11,082 nucleotides of DNA. Source: Lachnospiraceae bacterium UBA3645. Lineage in GTDB: Bacteria > Bacillota > Clostridia > Lachnospirales > Lachnospiraceae. The notes beneath the pieces were generated by a model. It was not told the DNA's origin and did no database searches. It saw nothing but the letters and a program-made list of their open reading frames with translations. The stretch is taken from positions 288 to 11,369 of the forward strand of contig DFKM01000148.1 in NCBI GenBank assembly GCA_002373555.1, given 5' to 3'. Below are positions 1 to 5,890 of the stretch, piece after piece (position 1 is the stretch's first letter; each line of letters begins with the position of its first letter). Both the position numbers and the translations under genes were made by a program.

Positions 1-27
1 GTAACCCGCGGAACCTGTCCCCTTGAA
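1..27. other. Left-edge flank with a GGGGACAGGTTCC-like string
   Basis: This is the short remainder downstream of the yitT stop. Read on the minus strand it contains GGGGACAGGTTCC. From memory, similar GGGGAC-rich strings recur near small repeats and transposases in many bacterial genomes. Only 27 bases are visible, so no repeat or element can be called, and no terminator for yitT is visible within the window. Confidence 0.15.
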
Positions 28-885
28 TCAATTGGCATCATTGCCGTAGGTCGGCGATTTGGGAATGTACCGCATGTCATTCACTTTATACACAGTGACA
101 AACGCTGTTGGATGATTTTTCTGGATATATGCCATGAGCTTCTGATATTCCGACTTGGAAACGATGGTGATGATCTCGTTCTGCGGCTTCATATGCAGCG
201 CACCGATGCACTGATAGATCGAAGCGCCGGAGTGCAGCTCCTTCAGAATGAAATTCCGGATCTCCTCGCTTTTCTCGGAAACGATGCACACCCTGCGTTT
301 GACGCTCTGGTCGAAAATGAAGTGATCCAGAACAATGCCGTTCAGATAAGTGCCCAGAACGCTCAGCACGACCGTTTTACTGTCATAGAAGAAGGCGGAG
401 GAAAGTGCGATGCACATGCCTGCCGCGGACATGGCCTTCCCGAGTTCGATATTGAGATACTTGTTCAGGACCTTTGCGACGATATCCAGCCCGCCGGAGG
501 AAGCATTTCTGGTGAACAGAATGGCAAGACCGATGCTGACGGTGAAAATGTAGCAGACCACATCCAGCGTCATATCGCCGGTGAGCGATTTGTAATTCGG
601 GAGCAGAATCTCAAACAGGCCGATGAACAGCGGCAGCAGGATCGAAGTATAGACGGTCTTGATCCCGAATTCGCCGCCGCAGAGAAGGAAGCCGACGATC
701 AGCAGCGCCACATTCAGGATCATGGTCAGCTGGGCGACGGAGAGCGGAAAGACATTGGACAGCAAAATCGCCAGACCGGAGATGCTGCTGACCGAGCAGT
801 GGCTCGGCACCAGGAAAAAGAAGACGGCTGCCGCCGTGATGAACGTTCCCAGGGTGAGGAAAAAGATCTCTTTTGCCTGCTTCAT
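28..885 (-). CDS. YitT family membrane protein (DUF161 plus C-terminal DUF2179)
   Basis: This is a predicted inner-membrane protein of about 285 residues, the usual YitT length. The N-terminal two thirds hold about five or six hydrophobic segments, starting with the stretch after KQAKEIFF and including a glycine-rich TRNASSGGLDIVAK loop. The last 75 or so residues form a soluble DUF2179-type domain (VCIVSEKSEEIRNFI through VTVYKVNDM). The transport substrate or biochemical role of YitT proteins is not established. I start at 885 because AAGGAG lies 9 bases before that ATG. The ATG at 903 has no ribosome binding site: the bases before it are the end of a large hairpin, and AAGGAG would fall inside its reading frame. 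It lies downstream of the symporter on the same strand and may be read through from it, since no convincing promoter is seen between them. Family call is confident; function is not. Confidence 0.9.
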   Translation of the reverse strand: MKQAKEIFFLTLGTFITAAAVFFFLVPSHCSVSSISGLAILLSNVFPLSVAQLTMILNVALLIVGFLLCGGEFGIKTVYTSILLPLFIGLFEILLPNYKSLTGDMTLDVVCYIFTVSIGLAILFTRNASSGGLDIVAKVLNKYLNIELGKAMSAAGMCIALSSAFFYDSKTVVLSVLGTYLNGIVLDHFIFDQSVKRRVCIVSEKSEEIRNFILKELHSGASIYQCIGALHMKPQNEIITIVSKSEYQKLMAYIQKNHPTAFVTVYKVNDMRYIPKSPTYGNDAN

Positions 886-894
886 TTCAGGATT

Positions 895-900
895 CTCCTT
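895..900 (-). promoter_or_regulatory. Ribosome binding site that fixes the yitT start
   Basis: AAGGAG on the minus strand, 9 bases upstream of the ATG at 885. It overlaps codons 2 and 3 of the longer reading frame that starts at 903, so the shorter start is preferred. Confidence 0.7.
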
Positions 901-912
901 CATGATAGTGAT

Positions 913-961
913 ACGGGGGCGGGTTTCCCGTCAGGTTTTCTGACAAGTAACCTGCCCCCGT
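913..961. other. Long GC-rich hairpin between the symporter and yitT
   Basis: Two 22-base arms (913-934 and 940-961) pair around a 5-base loop, with an unbroken outer stem including ACGGGGGC/GCCCCCGT and a few mismatches inside (near 926-929). On the minus strand, the coding direction of both neighbours, no U tract follows, so it is not a standard terminator for the symporter. On the plus strand it is followed by TTTTGCGTTT, a weak U run, but no plus-strand gene precedes it. It may protect the symporter mRNA 3' end, reduce read-through into yitT, or act as a poor terminator. The structure is seen; the role is inferred. Confidence 0.6.
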
Positions 962-994
962 TTTGCGTTTGACAGTAATCTGTTCGTCTATTTA

Positions 995-2416
995 TTATGC
1001 ACTCTTTGAACCCTGTGTCAAGGCGGAAACCACGATCAGCAGGATCAGGGAGACCGGGAAGGCTACCAGGATCGTAGCGACGCCGAAAGGCTGGCCAGCC
1101 ATTTCCCATACGACCGTGAGAACGGCGCCGATGACCATGGAGAACAGGCCGCCCCATTTGGTGACTTTCCCGGGGAAGAGAATGCAGCCGATCAGGGAAG
1201 GCGTGATGCCTGCGCCGACGATCGTGTAGGCCCAGTACTGGATGGCCAGAATGCTGGGGAAGAACTTCAGGATCCCGAGCGCCAGGATGCCGAACAGTGC
1301 GATGCTGACACGCGTGACTTTGAGCATCTGGTTATCCGTTGCGTCCTTCTTAAAGTGTGCGTATACGTCGGAGGATACATTGGTCGCGCCGGAGAGGAGA
1401 TAGGAGTCTCCGGTCGTGATGATGAAGGCAACTGCCGCTGCCATCATCAGGCCGCCGACGAACCAGGGCGTGATCGTGGAAGTCGCGATCAGGGATTGGG
1501 AAGCATCGATGTTGCTGCTGAAATACACACGGCCGATAAATCCGAGGAGTGCGATGGCGGGAAGAACGATGGCTGTGCCGAGTGCCCAGCCGATCATGCC
1601 GATCTTCACGCTCTTGTCATCCTTGGCGGCAGCCATACGCTGGTACATGTTCTGGTCGCCGAGCGCAAGCAGGAACGGAGGAAGCAGGTTTGCCAGATAT
1701 TCTCTGAAGCCCCATCCGCCGTTGATGGTCAGAAGGTTGGGATCCTCTACGGCCGCCTGGGTCATCACCCAGTCCCATCCGCCGGCTTTGTTCAGAACAA
1801 CGGGGATCGCGACGCCGAGGCCGACCAGCATGATCAGCGCGGACATGGCGTCTGTATAAGCAACGGACTTCAGTCCGCCGGAATAAGCGAGTGCGATGAT
1901 GATCACGCATCCGATGACGGTAGCGATATCAATGTTGATGCCGGTGGCGGCATTCATGACAATGCCGAGACCTCTGTACTGGAAGGAAACGATGGAGAAG
2001 CAGGCCAGTGCGATCAGAACGGCGGAGATCATACGGACGGTCTTTCCGTAAGAATCTTCCAGCAGGCCGGCTACGGTCAGTTTGCCGCGGGCTCGAACGA
2101 CCGGGCCGAGGAAGTAGAGCAGCATGGTCGCGACAACGGAAGGAACCATGTAGGTGATCGCGGGGCCAAGGCCGAAATTGTAAGCCAGGCTGTTCACGCT
2201 TCCGGTGATCGTGCCGCCGCCCATCCAGGTCGACATGAAGGTGCCGATCAGGACGAACGAACCGAGACCCTTGCCGGCGAGCGCGAAGTCCTTCATGGAA
2301 TCCTTGTTTTCCTTCTTGGAAGCAAGGACGCCGAATACGATCAGAGCAACAAAGTAGGCGATGATCAGAATGAGCATCATGGGACTGGGAACCAGCACGT
2401 TTGATGTGTTAGGCAT
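995..2416 (-). CDS. Sodium:solute symporter (SSS family)
   Basis: A 473-residue polytopic membrane transporter, typical SSS length, with about 13 hydrophobic segments. Family marks are the GGLKSVAYTDAMSALIMLVG stretch (residues 180-199), the ALGDQNMYQRMAAAKD loop (about 251-266) after a hydrophobic helix, and ITTGDSYLLSGATNVSSD (about 333-350), equivalent to the helix bearing the second sodium site in this family. SSS proteins couple Na+ entry to uptake of small solutes such as sugars, amino acids or carboxylates; the substrate cannot be told from sequence. The ATG is preceded by a strong AGGAGGAGGA 4 bases upstream. The gene has its own consensus promoter whose -35 box is the first half of a predicted GntR operator, so expression is probably repressed until the ligand of the adjacent regulator appears. 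It lies downstream of gntR but is separated from it by a terminator. Confidence 0.93.
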   Translation of the reverse strand: MPNTSNVLVPSPMMLILIIAYFVALIVFGVLASKKENKDSMKDFALAGKGLGSFVLIGTFMSTWMGGGTITGSVNSLAYNFGLGPAITYMVPSVVATMLLYFLGPVVRARGKLTVAGLLEDSYGKTVRMISAVLIALACFSIVSFQYRGLGIVMNAATGINIDIATVIGCVIIIALAYSGGLKSVAYTDAMSALIMLVGLGVAIPVVLNKAGGWDWVMTQAAVEDPNLLTINGGWGFREYLANLLPPFLLALGDQNMYQRMAAAKDDKSVKIGMIGWALGTAIVLPAIALLGFIGRVYFSSNIDASQSLIATSTITPWFVGGLMMAAAVAFIITTGDSYLLSGATNVSSDVYAHFKKDATDNQMLKVTRVSIALFGILALGILKFFPSILAIQYWAYTIVGAGITPSLIGCILFPGKVTKWGGLFSMVIGAVLTVVWEMAGQPFGVATILVAFPVSLILLIVVSALTQGSKSA

Positions 2417-2461
2417 AATTTCCTCCTCCTTTTGCAGGTGCTGCTGTATTTTGTTGGTCTG

Positions 2462-2490
2462 ATTATACTAATAACATGTTGATATGTCAA
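2462..2490 (-). promoter_or_regulatory. Symporter promoter (TTGACA-17-TATAAT)
   Basis: On the minus strand, TTGACA (2490-2485), a 17-base spacer and TATAAT (2467-2462) give a perfect sigma-A type consensus. Transcription should start near 2455, leaving a leader of about 40 bases. The -35 hexamer is also the first half of operator copy 1, so bound repressor would block RNA polymerase. Confidence 0.85.
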
Positions 2491-2493
2491 TAT
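2476..2493. promoter_or_regulatory. Predicted GntR operator, copy 1
   Basis: The core TTGATATGTCAA (2479-2490) is the reverse complement of the TTGACATATCAA core found at 3368 and 3438. The extended arms ATGTTGA and TCAATAT are symmetric at 6 of 7 positions. It overlaps the symporter -35 box. The site is seen as a repeat; binding by the adjacent GntR protein is inferred. Confidence 0.75.
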
Positions 2494-2518
2494 ACCAAAT
2501 AAATTTTTTTAAATTTTA

Positions 2519-2556
2519 GAAAAACCACGGATGCATGAGTGCGGCCGTGGTTTTTT
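2519..2556. terminator. Rho-independent terminator after gntR (A/T tails on both sides)
   Basis: CCACGG (2525-2530) pairs with CCGTGG (2545-2550), flanked by A-rich and T-rich tails that extend the stem (AAAACCACGG / CCGTGGTTTT). On the minus strand it sits immediately after the gntR TAA and ends in a T run, so it should stop gntR transcription before the symporter promoter. The symmetry would allow function on both strands. Confidence 0.85.
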
Positions 2557-2558
2557 CC

Positions 2559-3269
2559 TTATTCTCTGTTGGAAATGTATTTCTGCTTCCCGTAATTGAT
2601 CATTTCTATGAAGGCGATCGGATTGTCCTTCCGGTCATAGATCTCCAGGGAGATTTTGATGACCGGCGTACCTTCCGGAAGATGCAGCTGCGCTGCTGTT
2701 TCGGTGTCGCACAGCACGGGCTCTATATAGGAGATGCTTTTTCCGGTCTCGATACCGAGATCGGACAGAAGTACGGAGACATGCTCACTCTCCAGCCTGT
2801 CTTTTGGCACCGATGAGAAAATATAATCCGGCAGGAACAGCTTCTCCGCAGCGATCGGGACATCGTTGGTATATTTTGTTCTTTTTATAATGTAGGCTTT
2901 CTGATCCCGGTCCAGATGCAGGATGGCGGCAGCCTCCGGCTCCGGATAGGCAAGCTCGGATCCCGCGACTCTGTGCTCTCCCGGCAGGAGAGTGGACTCC
3001 AGGGAATCCGCGATGCTGATCATGTTAGCGATCTCAAAGATCCCGGGCGTTTTTTCCTGCTTTGCAACGTAGGTGCCTTTCCCCTGGATCCTGTAGATCA
3101 GGCCTTCCTTGACCAGTTCGCGAAGTGCTGTCGTGACCGTGATCCGGCTGACGTTGAACTTTTCCATCAGTTCGGCTTCCGTAGGGACCGGGGAATCGGC
3201 CGGCCATTCGCCGGATTCGATCTGCGTTCTGATATACTGCTGTATTCTCATATACATGGGAGTGCCCAT
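2559..3269 (-). CDS. GntR family transcriptional regulator (HutC/UTRA type)
   Basis: A 236-residue regulator. Residues 1-70 are a GntR winged helix-turn-helix: MYMRIQQYIRTQIESGEWP, then PVPTEAELMEKFNVSRITVTTALRELVKEGLIYRIQGKGTYV. Residues from about 90 to 230 match a UTRA ligand-binding domain, ending in the typical TPVIKISLEIYDRKDNPIAF pattern. HutC-type GntR proteins are usually repressors released by a small molecule. I start at 3269 because GGAGG lies 7 bases upstream; the frame is open to a TTG at 3293, but that would place the ribosome binding site inside the gene. Three copies of TTGACATATCAA flank this gene, the symporter and the radical SAM gene, and are its likely operators. The ligand is unknown. 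One operator lies about 14 bases upstream of its own -35 box, so mild autoregulation is possible. Confidence 0.93.
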   Translation of the reverse strand: MGTPMYMRIQQYIRTQIESGEWPADSPVPTEAELMEKFNVSRITVTTALRELVKEGLIYRIQGKGTYVAKQEKTPGIFEIANMISIADSLESTLLPGEHRVAGSELAYPEPEAAAILHLDRDQKAYIIKRTKYTNDVPIAAEKLFLPDYIFSSVPKDRLESEHVSVLLSDLGIETGKSISYIEPVLCDTETAAQLHLPEGTPVIKISLEIYDRKDNPIAFIEMINYGKQKYISNRE

Positions 3270-3276
3270 TTTCAAA

Positions 3277-3281
3277 CCTCC
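3277..3281 (-). promoter_or_regulatory. Ribosome binding site that fixes the gntR start
   Basis: GGAGG on the minus strand, 7 bases before the ATG at 3269. It lies inside the longer TTG-initiated frame beginning at 3293, which is therefore rejected. Confidence 0.75.
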
Positions 3282-3324
3282 AAAGATCGTCAAAACGTCA
3301 TTTCAATGTTCCGCTCACGGATAA

Positions 3325-3353
3325 AACATAACAGAAAATGCCGGATTTGTCAA
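3325..3353 (-). promoter_or_regulatory. gntR promoter (TTGACA-17-TATGTT)
   Basis: On the minus strand, TTGACA (3353-3348), a 17-base spacer and TATGTT (3330-3325). Predicted start is near 3318, giving a leader of about 50 bases. Operator copy 2 lies upstream of the -35 box rather than over it. Confidence 0.7.
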
Positions 3354-3364
3354 AGAAATTAGGC

Positions 3365-3382
3365 ATATTGACATATCAAATT
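3365..3382. promoter_or_regulatory. Predicted GntR operator, copy 2
   Basis: The core TTGACATATCAA (3368-3379) is identical to the copy 3 core; the outer arms are less symmetric here. It sits between the divergent gntR and radical SAM promoters, upstream of both -35 boxes, and its centre is 70 bases from the centre of copy 3. Confidence 0.75.
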
Positions 3383-3394
3383 CACGGTTGGGTA

Positions 3395-3423
3395 TTGACA
3401 GCGTCACGGAAATGGAGTATATT
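3395..3423 (+). promoter_or_regulatory. Radical SAM gene promoter (TTGACA-17-TATATT)
   Basis: TTGACA (3395-3400), a 17-base spacer and TATATT (3418-3423) predict a start near 3430. It is bracketed by operator copies 2 (upstream) and 3 (just after the start point), an arrangement that suits repression by steric block or by looping. Confidence 0.8.
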
Positions 3424-3434
3424 GCAGATAAGAA

Positions 3435-3452
3435 ATGTTGACATATCAACAT
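3435..3452. promoter_or_regulatory. Predicted GntR operator, copy 3 (best palindrome)
   Basis: ATGTTGA-CATA-TCAACAT: two perfect 7-base arms around a 4-base centre, the most symmetric of the three copies. It lies about 5 bases after the predicted start of the radical SAM transcript. An in-frame ATG at 3451 falls inside it, which is a further reason to reject that ATG as the start codon. Confidence 0.8.
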
Positions 3453-3471
3453 GGCAAATGGAATTTACAAT

Positions 3472-3478
3472 GGAGGTG
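3472..3478 (+). promoter_or_regulatory. Ribosome binding site that fixes the radical SAM start
   Basis: GGAGGTG, 5 bases before the ATG at 3484. The in-frame ATG at 3451 has no comparable site and overlaps an operator. Confidence 0.8.
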
Positions 3479-3483
3479 CGGGA

Positions 3484-4179
3484 ATGAACTATCTGAAATT
3501 TGAACCGATCAAGCTGGAGGGCGAAGGCGTAGAAGACGGAAGAAAGATCCTGTATGTGGATGTGCTGCCGGAGAAATCCTGCACTTACAACTGTCCGATC
3601 TGTTTCCGCGAGAAGGTCTATCAGGGGCCGTCCACGGATTTCGGCCCGGTGGAGGATTCACTGAAAGTGCTCGGAGAGCAGATCGAAAAGGATCAGCCGG
3701 ATCTGGTCTATCTGTTCGGCCAGGGCGATCCGATCACCAATGACAAGATCGATCAGATGATCGACAAGGTGCATGAATACGGACTGCCGGTCCGGATCAT
3801 TGTCAACGGACCGATGCTGGATGAGCAGTTCCATATGCGTGAAGCAAATATGTGCGATGAAGTCGTCGGCTGCCTTGCGTTTATCAGGGAGAATGATTTC
3901 CAGAGGATGCACCGGCCGATCAAGGAAGTCAGCGTCGAGCAGAAGATCCGCAGTCTGATCAATTTCAGCAAACAGTATAAAGGACATTTTATCCTGCGTG
4001 TCGTGATCTTCAAAGGATACAATGACACGGAGGAGCAGCTGCCCGAACTGAAGAAGATCGTGGATCAGATCGATTACGACGAACTGTCCGTCGGCACCCG
4101 TCCGACTGGAAAGATGGGCGACAGATTCGCCGTCAGCGAAGAGCGGCTCGAAGAGATCCGCAAATATCTGGAATCCTGA
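3484..4179 (+). CDS. Stand-alone radical SAM protein (COG0731-like)
   Basis: A 231-residue protein. The radical SAM CxxxCxxC motif is C33, C37, C40 (CTYNCPICF), which should bind a [4Fe-4S] cluster and S-adenosylmethionine. It is preceded by YVDVLPEKS, resembling the N terminus of COG0731 proteins (distant relatives of the wyosine-synthesis enzyme TYW1). A GQGDP string at 79-83 follows a hydrophobic strand at the place where many family members have a GEP-type motif that contacts SAM. The protein is short: it is a bare core of the fold with no SPASM or other auxiliary cluster domain visible. The reaction is unknown. It is transcribed divergently from gntR, under a promoter with two predicted GntR operators, and ends at a terminator, so it is a single-gene unit. 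Shared operators suggest a job linked to the solute carried by the symporter. It could instead be an activase or RNA-modifying enzyme. Confidence 0.88.
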   Translation: MNYLKFEPIKLEGEGVEDGRKILYVDVLPEKSCTYNCPICFREKVYQGPSTDFGPVEDSLKVLGEQIEKDQPDLVYLFGQGDPITNDKIDQMIDKVHEYGLPVRIIVNGPMLDEQFHMREANMCDEVVGCLAFIRENDFQRMHRPIKEVSVEQKIRSLINFSKQYKGHFILRVVIFKGYNDTEEQLPELKKIVDQIDYDELSVGTRPTGKMGDRFAVSEERLEEIRKYLES

Positions 4180-4183
4180 GCAA

Positions 4184-4212
4184 TTGACGAATATCCGATG
4201 GAAACGTATAAT
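4184..4212 (+). promoter_or_regulatory. M18 aminopeptidase promoter (TTGACG-17-TATAAT)
   Basis: TTGACG (4184-4189), a 17-base spacer and TATAAT (4207-4212). The -35 box begins 4 bases after the radical SAM stop codon, and the predicted start (about 4219) lies inside the first arm of the terminator hairpin that follows. Confidence 0.8.
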
Positions 4213-4215
4213 GAA

Positions 4216-4240
4216 GCCGCGCTGTGTGCGCGGCTTTTCT
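4216..4240 (+). terminator. Rho-independent terminator of the radical SAM gene
   Basis: GCCGCGC (4216-4222) and GCGCGGC (4228-4234) form a perfect 7-bp GC stem with a TGTGT loop, followed by TTTTCT. Transcripts from the overlapping downstream promoter would lack the first few bases of the stem, which should weaken termination for them. Confidence 0.85.
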
Positions 4241-4266
4241 GATTGCAATGCGGGAGGTATAACAGC

Positions 4267-5559
4267 ATGTGTGATAATGCAGTCACAGATTTTATGACTT
4301 TTCTGAACGAAAGTCCGAGCGTGTTCCATGTCGTGCACGCCCTGGTGGAACGTCTGGAAGCGGCCGGATTTGTCCGGCTTTCCGAAACCATGACATCCTG
4401 GAATCTGGCGCCCGGCGGGAACTATTTCGTGACCAGGAATGATTCTGCGATGATCTCCTTCAGGCTGCCGGAAAAGAGAACGGAGATCCTTCGGATCCTG
4501 GCCGGTCACAGTGATTCGCCGACCTTCAAGATCAAACCGGATCCGGAGATCGCGTCTGCCGGCTGCGTAAAGCTGAATATCGAACCCTACGGCGGGATGC
4601 TGAAGAGCACCTGGTATGACCGTCCGCTGACCGTGGCCGGCAGGGTGCTGACTGATGACGGCGGTAGCATTTCGCAGAAACTGGTATATGTGGATGAAGA
4701 TCTGCTGATGATCCCGTCGCTCGCCATTCATATGGACCGAGAGGCGAACGAGAAGTCCCTGACGAACGTGCAGACGGATATGCAGCCGCTGTTCGCGCTC
4801 GGAGAAAGAGGGGAGCGCTTTCTGAAGAAGATCGCGGAAGCGGCGGGAATGGAAACCGCCGCCGACAGCACGCTTTCGGACCGCATTCTGGGCATGGATC
4901 TTTTCCTGGTGAACCGGCAGAAGCCGTTTGTCTGGGGACCGGACGGCGAATTCATTTCTGCGGCGAAACTGGATGATCTGATGTGTGTTTACGGGACTTT
5001 CGCAGGCTTTGCAGCCGCAGTGTCCTCGGAAAATGTGCTTTCCATGCACTGCGTATTCGATAATGAGGAAGTCGGCAGCCGCAGCAAGCAGGGCGCGGAA
5101 TCGACCTTCCTTTCCGATTGCCTGGTCCGGATCCGTGAGAGCCTCGGCATGACCTTCTCGGAAATGCATGCGGCCGCACAGCGGGGCATGATGATCTCCG
5201 CGGACAATGCGCATGCCGTCCATCCGAATCATACCGACAAGGCGGATCCGGTGAACCGCCCGCAGATGAACGGCGGAATCGTGCTCAAATTCCATGCCGG
5301 TCAGCTGTACACAACGGACGGCGTATCGGCCGCCTTTGTAAAGAAACTTTGTCTGGCGCAGGAGATTCCGCTGCAGACATTCGTGAACCGTTCGGATATG
5401 CGCGGCGGCTCGACGCTCGGCAGCATTGCGAATACACAGCTGTCCATGAATACGGCAGATATCGGGCTCGCGCAGCTGGCGATGCATTCGTCCTGTGAGA
5501 CTGCGGGAACGAAGGACCTGGCGTATCTGGTGCAGTTCGCACAGAAGTTCTGCGAATGA
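4267..5559 (+). CDS. M18 family metallo-aminopeptidase
   Basis: A 430-residue cytoplasmic dinuclear-metal aminopeptidase, normal for M18 (about 430-480). It removes N-terminal residues from peptides; family members often prefer acidic or neutral residues. Predicted metal ligands and catalytic residues are all present: H81 (GHSDSP), D236 (KLDDL), E267 as the general base and E268 as ligand (DNEEVGS), D313 (SADNAHA) and H407 (LAMHS). Other family motifs are NRSDMRGGSTLG (374-385) and the HPNHTDKADP segment (319-328). The start is set by GGGAGGT 8 bases before the ATG; an upstream in-frame ATG at 4243 precedes that site. No signal peptide. It has its own promoter and is followed after 60 bases by a small gene and then a regulator, with no terminator between, so the three probably share a transcript. 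Peptide breakdown would suit an amino-acid-using anaerobe. The exact subfamily symbol is not assigned. Confidence 0.95.
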   Translation: MCDNAVTDFMTFLNESPSVFHVVHALVERLEAAGFVRLSETMTSWNLAPGGNYFVTRNDSAMISFRLPEKRTEILRILAGHSDSPTFKIKPDPEIASAGCVKLNIEPYGGMLKSTWYDRPLTVAGRVLTDDGGSISQKLVYVDEDLLMIPSLAIHMDREANEKSLTNVQTDMQPLFALGERGERFLKKIAEAAGMETAADSTLSDRILGMDLFLVNRQKPFVWGPDGEFISAAKLDDLMCVYGTFAGFAAAVSSENVLSMHCVFDNEEVGSRSKQGAESTFLSDCLVRIRESLGMTFSEMHAAAQRGMMISADNAHAVHPNHTDKADPVNRPQMNGGIVLKFHAGQLYTTDGVSAAFVKKLCLAQEIPLQTFVNRSDMRGGSTLGSIANTQLSMNTADIGLAQLAMHSSCETAGTKDLAYLVQFAQKFCE

Positions 5560-5619
5560 CGGGATCCGGACTGTAAACCATGGCATCATTAATATAGAAA
5601 GAATTACGGGAAAGCAAGT

Positions 5620-5856
5620 ATGAATATCAATCCGATGGCACTTCTCAAATATCGTGAAAGACTGGAATTATTCCGTTCCGATCATCCCAGGATGGAGCCT
5701 TTTTTCCATATCCTCCGGGAGCAGACACTGATCGAGGGAACGGTGTATGAGATGAAAGCGACGACGCCGGACGGAAAGGAATATGTTGCCAATATCAAAC
5801 TGACGGCGAATGATATCGAAACGATCCGGATGCTGCACGCCGAGCAGCATTCGTAA
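5620..5856 (+). CDS. Small conserved protein of unknown function, 78 residues
   Basis: I do not recognise a named domain. From memory, similar short proteins with an INPMxLLK start and a TTPDGKEYxxNIKLTxxDIET end occur in Bacillota, so it is probably a real conserved gene. It appears soluble, with no membrane segment, signal or cysteines. The N-terminal half is rich in charged helical residues (LLKYRERLELFRSDHPRMEPFFHILREQ). The C-terminal half reads as two or three short beta strands (TVYEMKATT, EYVANIKLT) and then a helix. The ribosome binding site is modest (GGGAAAG, within about 14 bases of the ATG). It sits 60 bases after the aminopeptidase and 34 bases before cdaR, in the same direction and apparently on the same transcript. 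Its small size and position suggest an accessory role, but nothing in the sequence defines it. Confidence 0.75.
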   Translation: MNINPMALLKYRERLELFRSDHPRMEPFFHILREQTLIEGTVYEMKATTPDGKEYVANIKLTANDIETIRMLHAEQHS

Positions 5857-5890
5857 GCAGCACGCATCATTCACAGGGAGTAACACGCAT

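Noticed and set aside
913..970. Hairpin as the standard terminator of the symporter
   Set aside because: In the symporter direction the stem is followed by ATCACTATC, not a U tract; it is kept only as a hairpin of unknown role.
112..972. Plus-strand open frame of 286 codons opposite yitT
   Set aside because: No ribosome binding site, no domain, and it runs through the hairpin at 913-961; the minus-strand YitT frame explains the sequence.
1355..2404. Plus-strand open frame of 349 codons opposite the symporter
   Set aside because: The product is an Asp/Gly/His/Gln-rich string with no recognisable fold, antisense to a well-supported SSS transporter.
3368..3396. Second plus-strand promoter using TTGACA of operator copy 2 as a -35 box
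   Set aside because: At 17 bases downstream the sequence is GGTATT, a poor -10; the TTGACA/TATATT pair at 3395-3423 is much better.
3368..3452. Repeated TTGACATATCAA as the start of a CRISPR or direct-repeat array
   Set aside because: Only two copies in this stretch plus one distant inverted copy, 70 bases apart, with palindromic symmetry: operators, not an array.
3658..5589. Minus-strand open frame of 643 codons opposite the radical SAM and aminopeptidase genes
   Set aside because: It lies antisense to two genes with intact catalytic motifs, spans their separate promoter and terminator, has no ribosome binding site or recognisable domain, and has a His/Arg-rich composition typical of the antisense of codon-biased genes.
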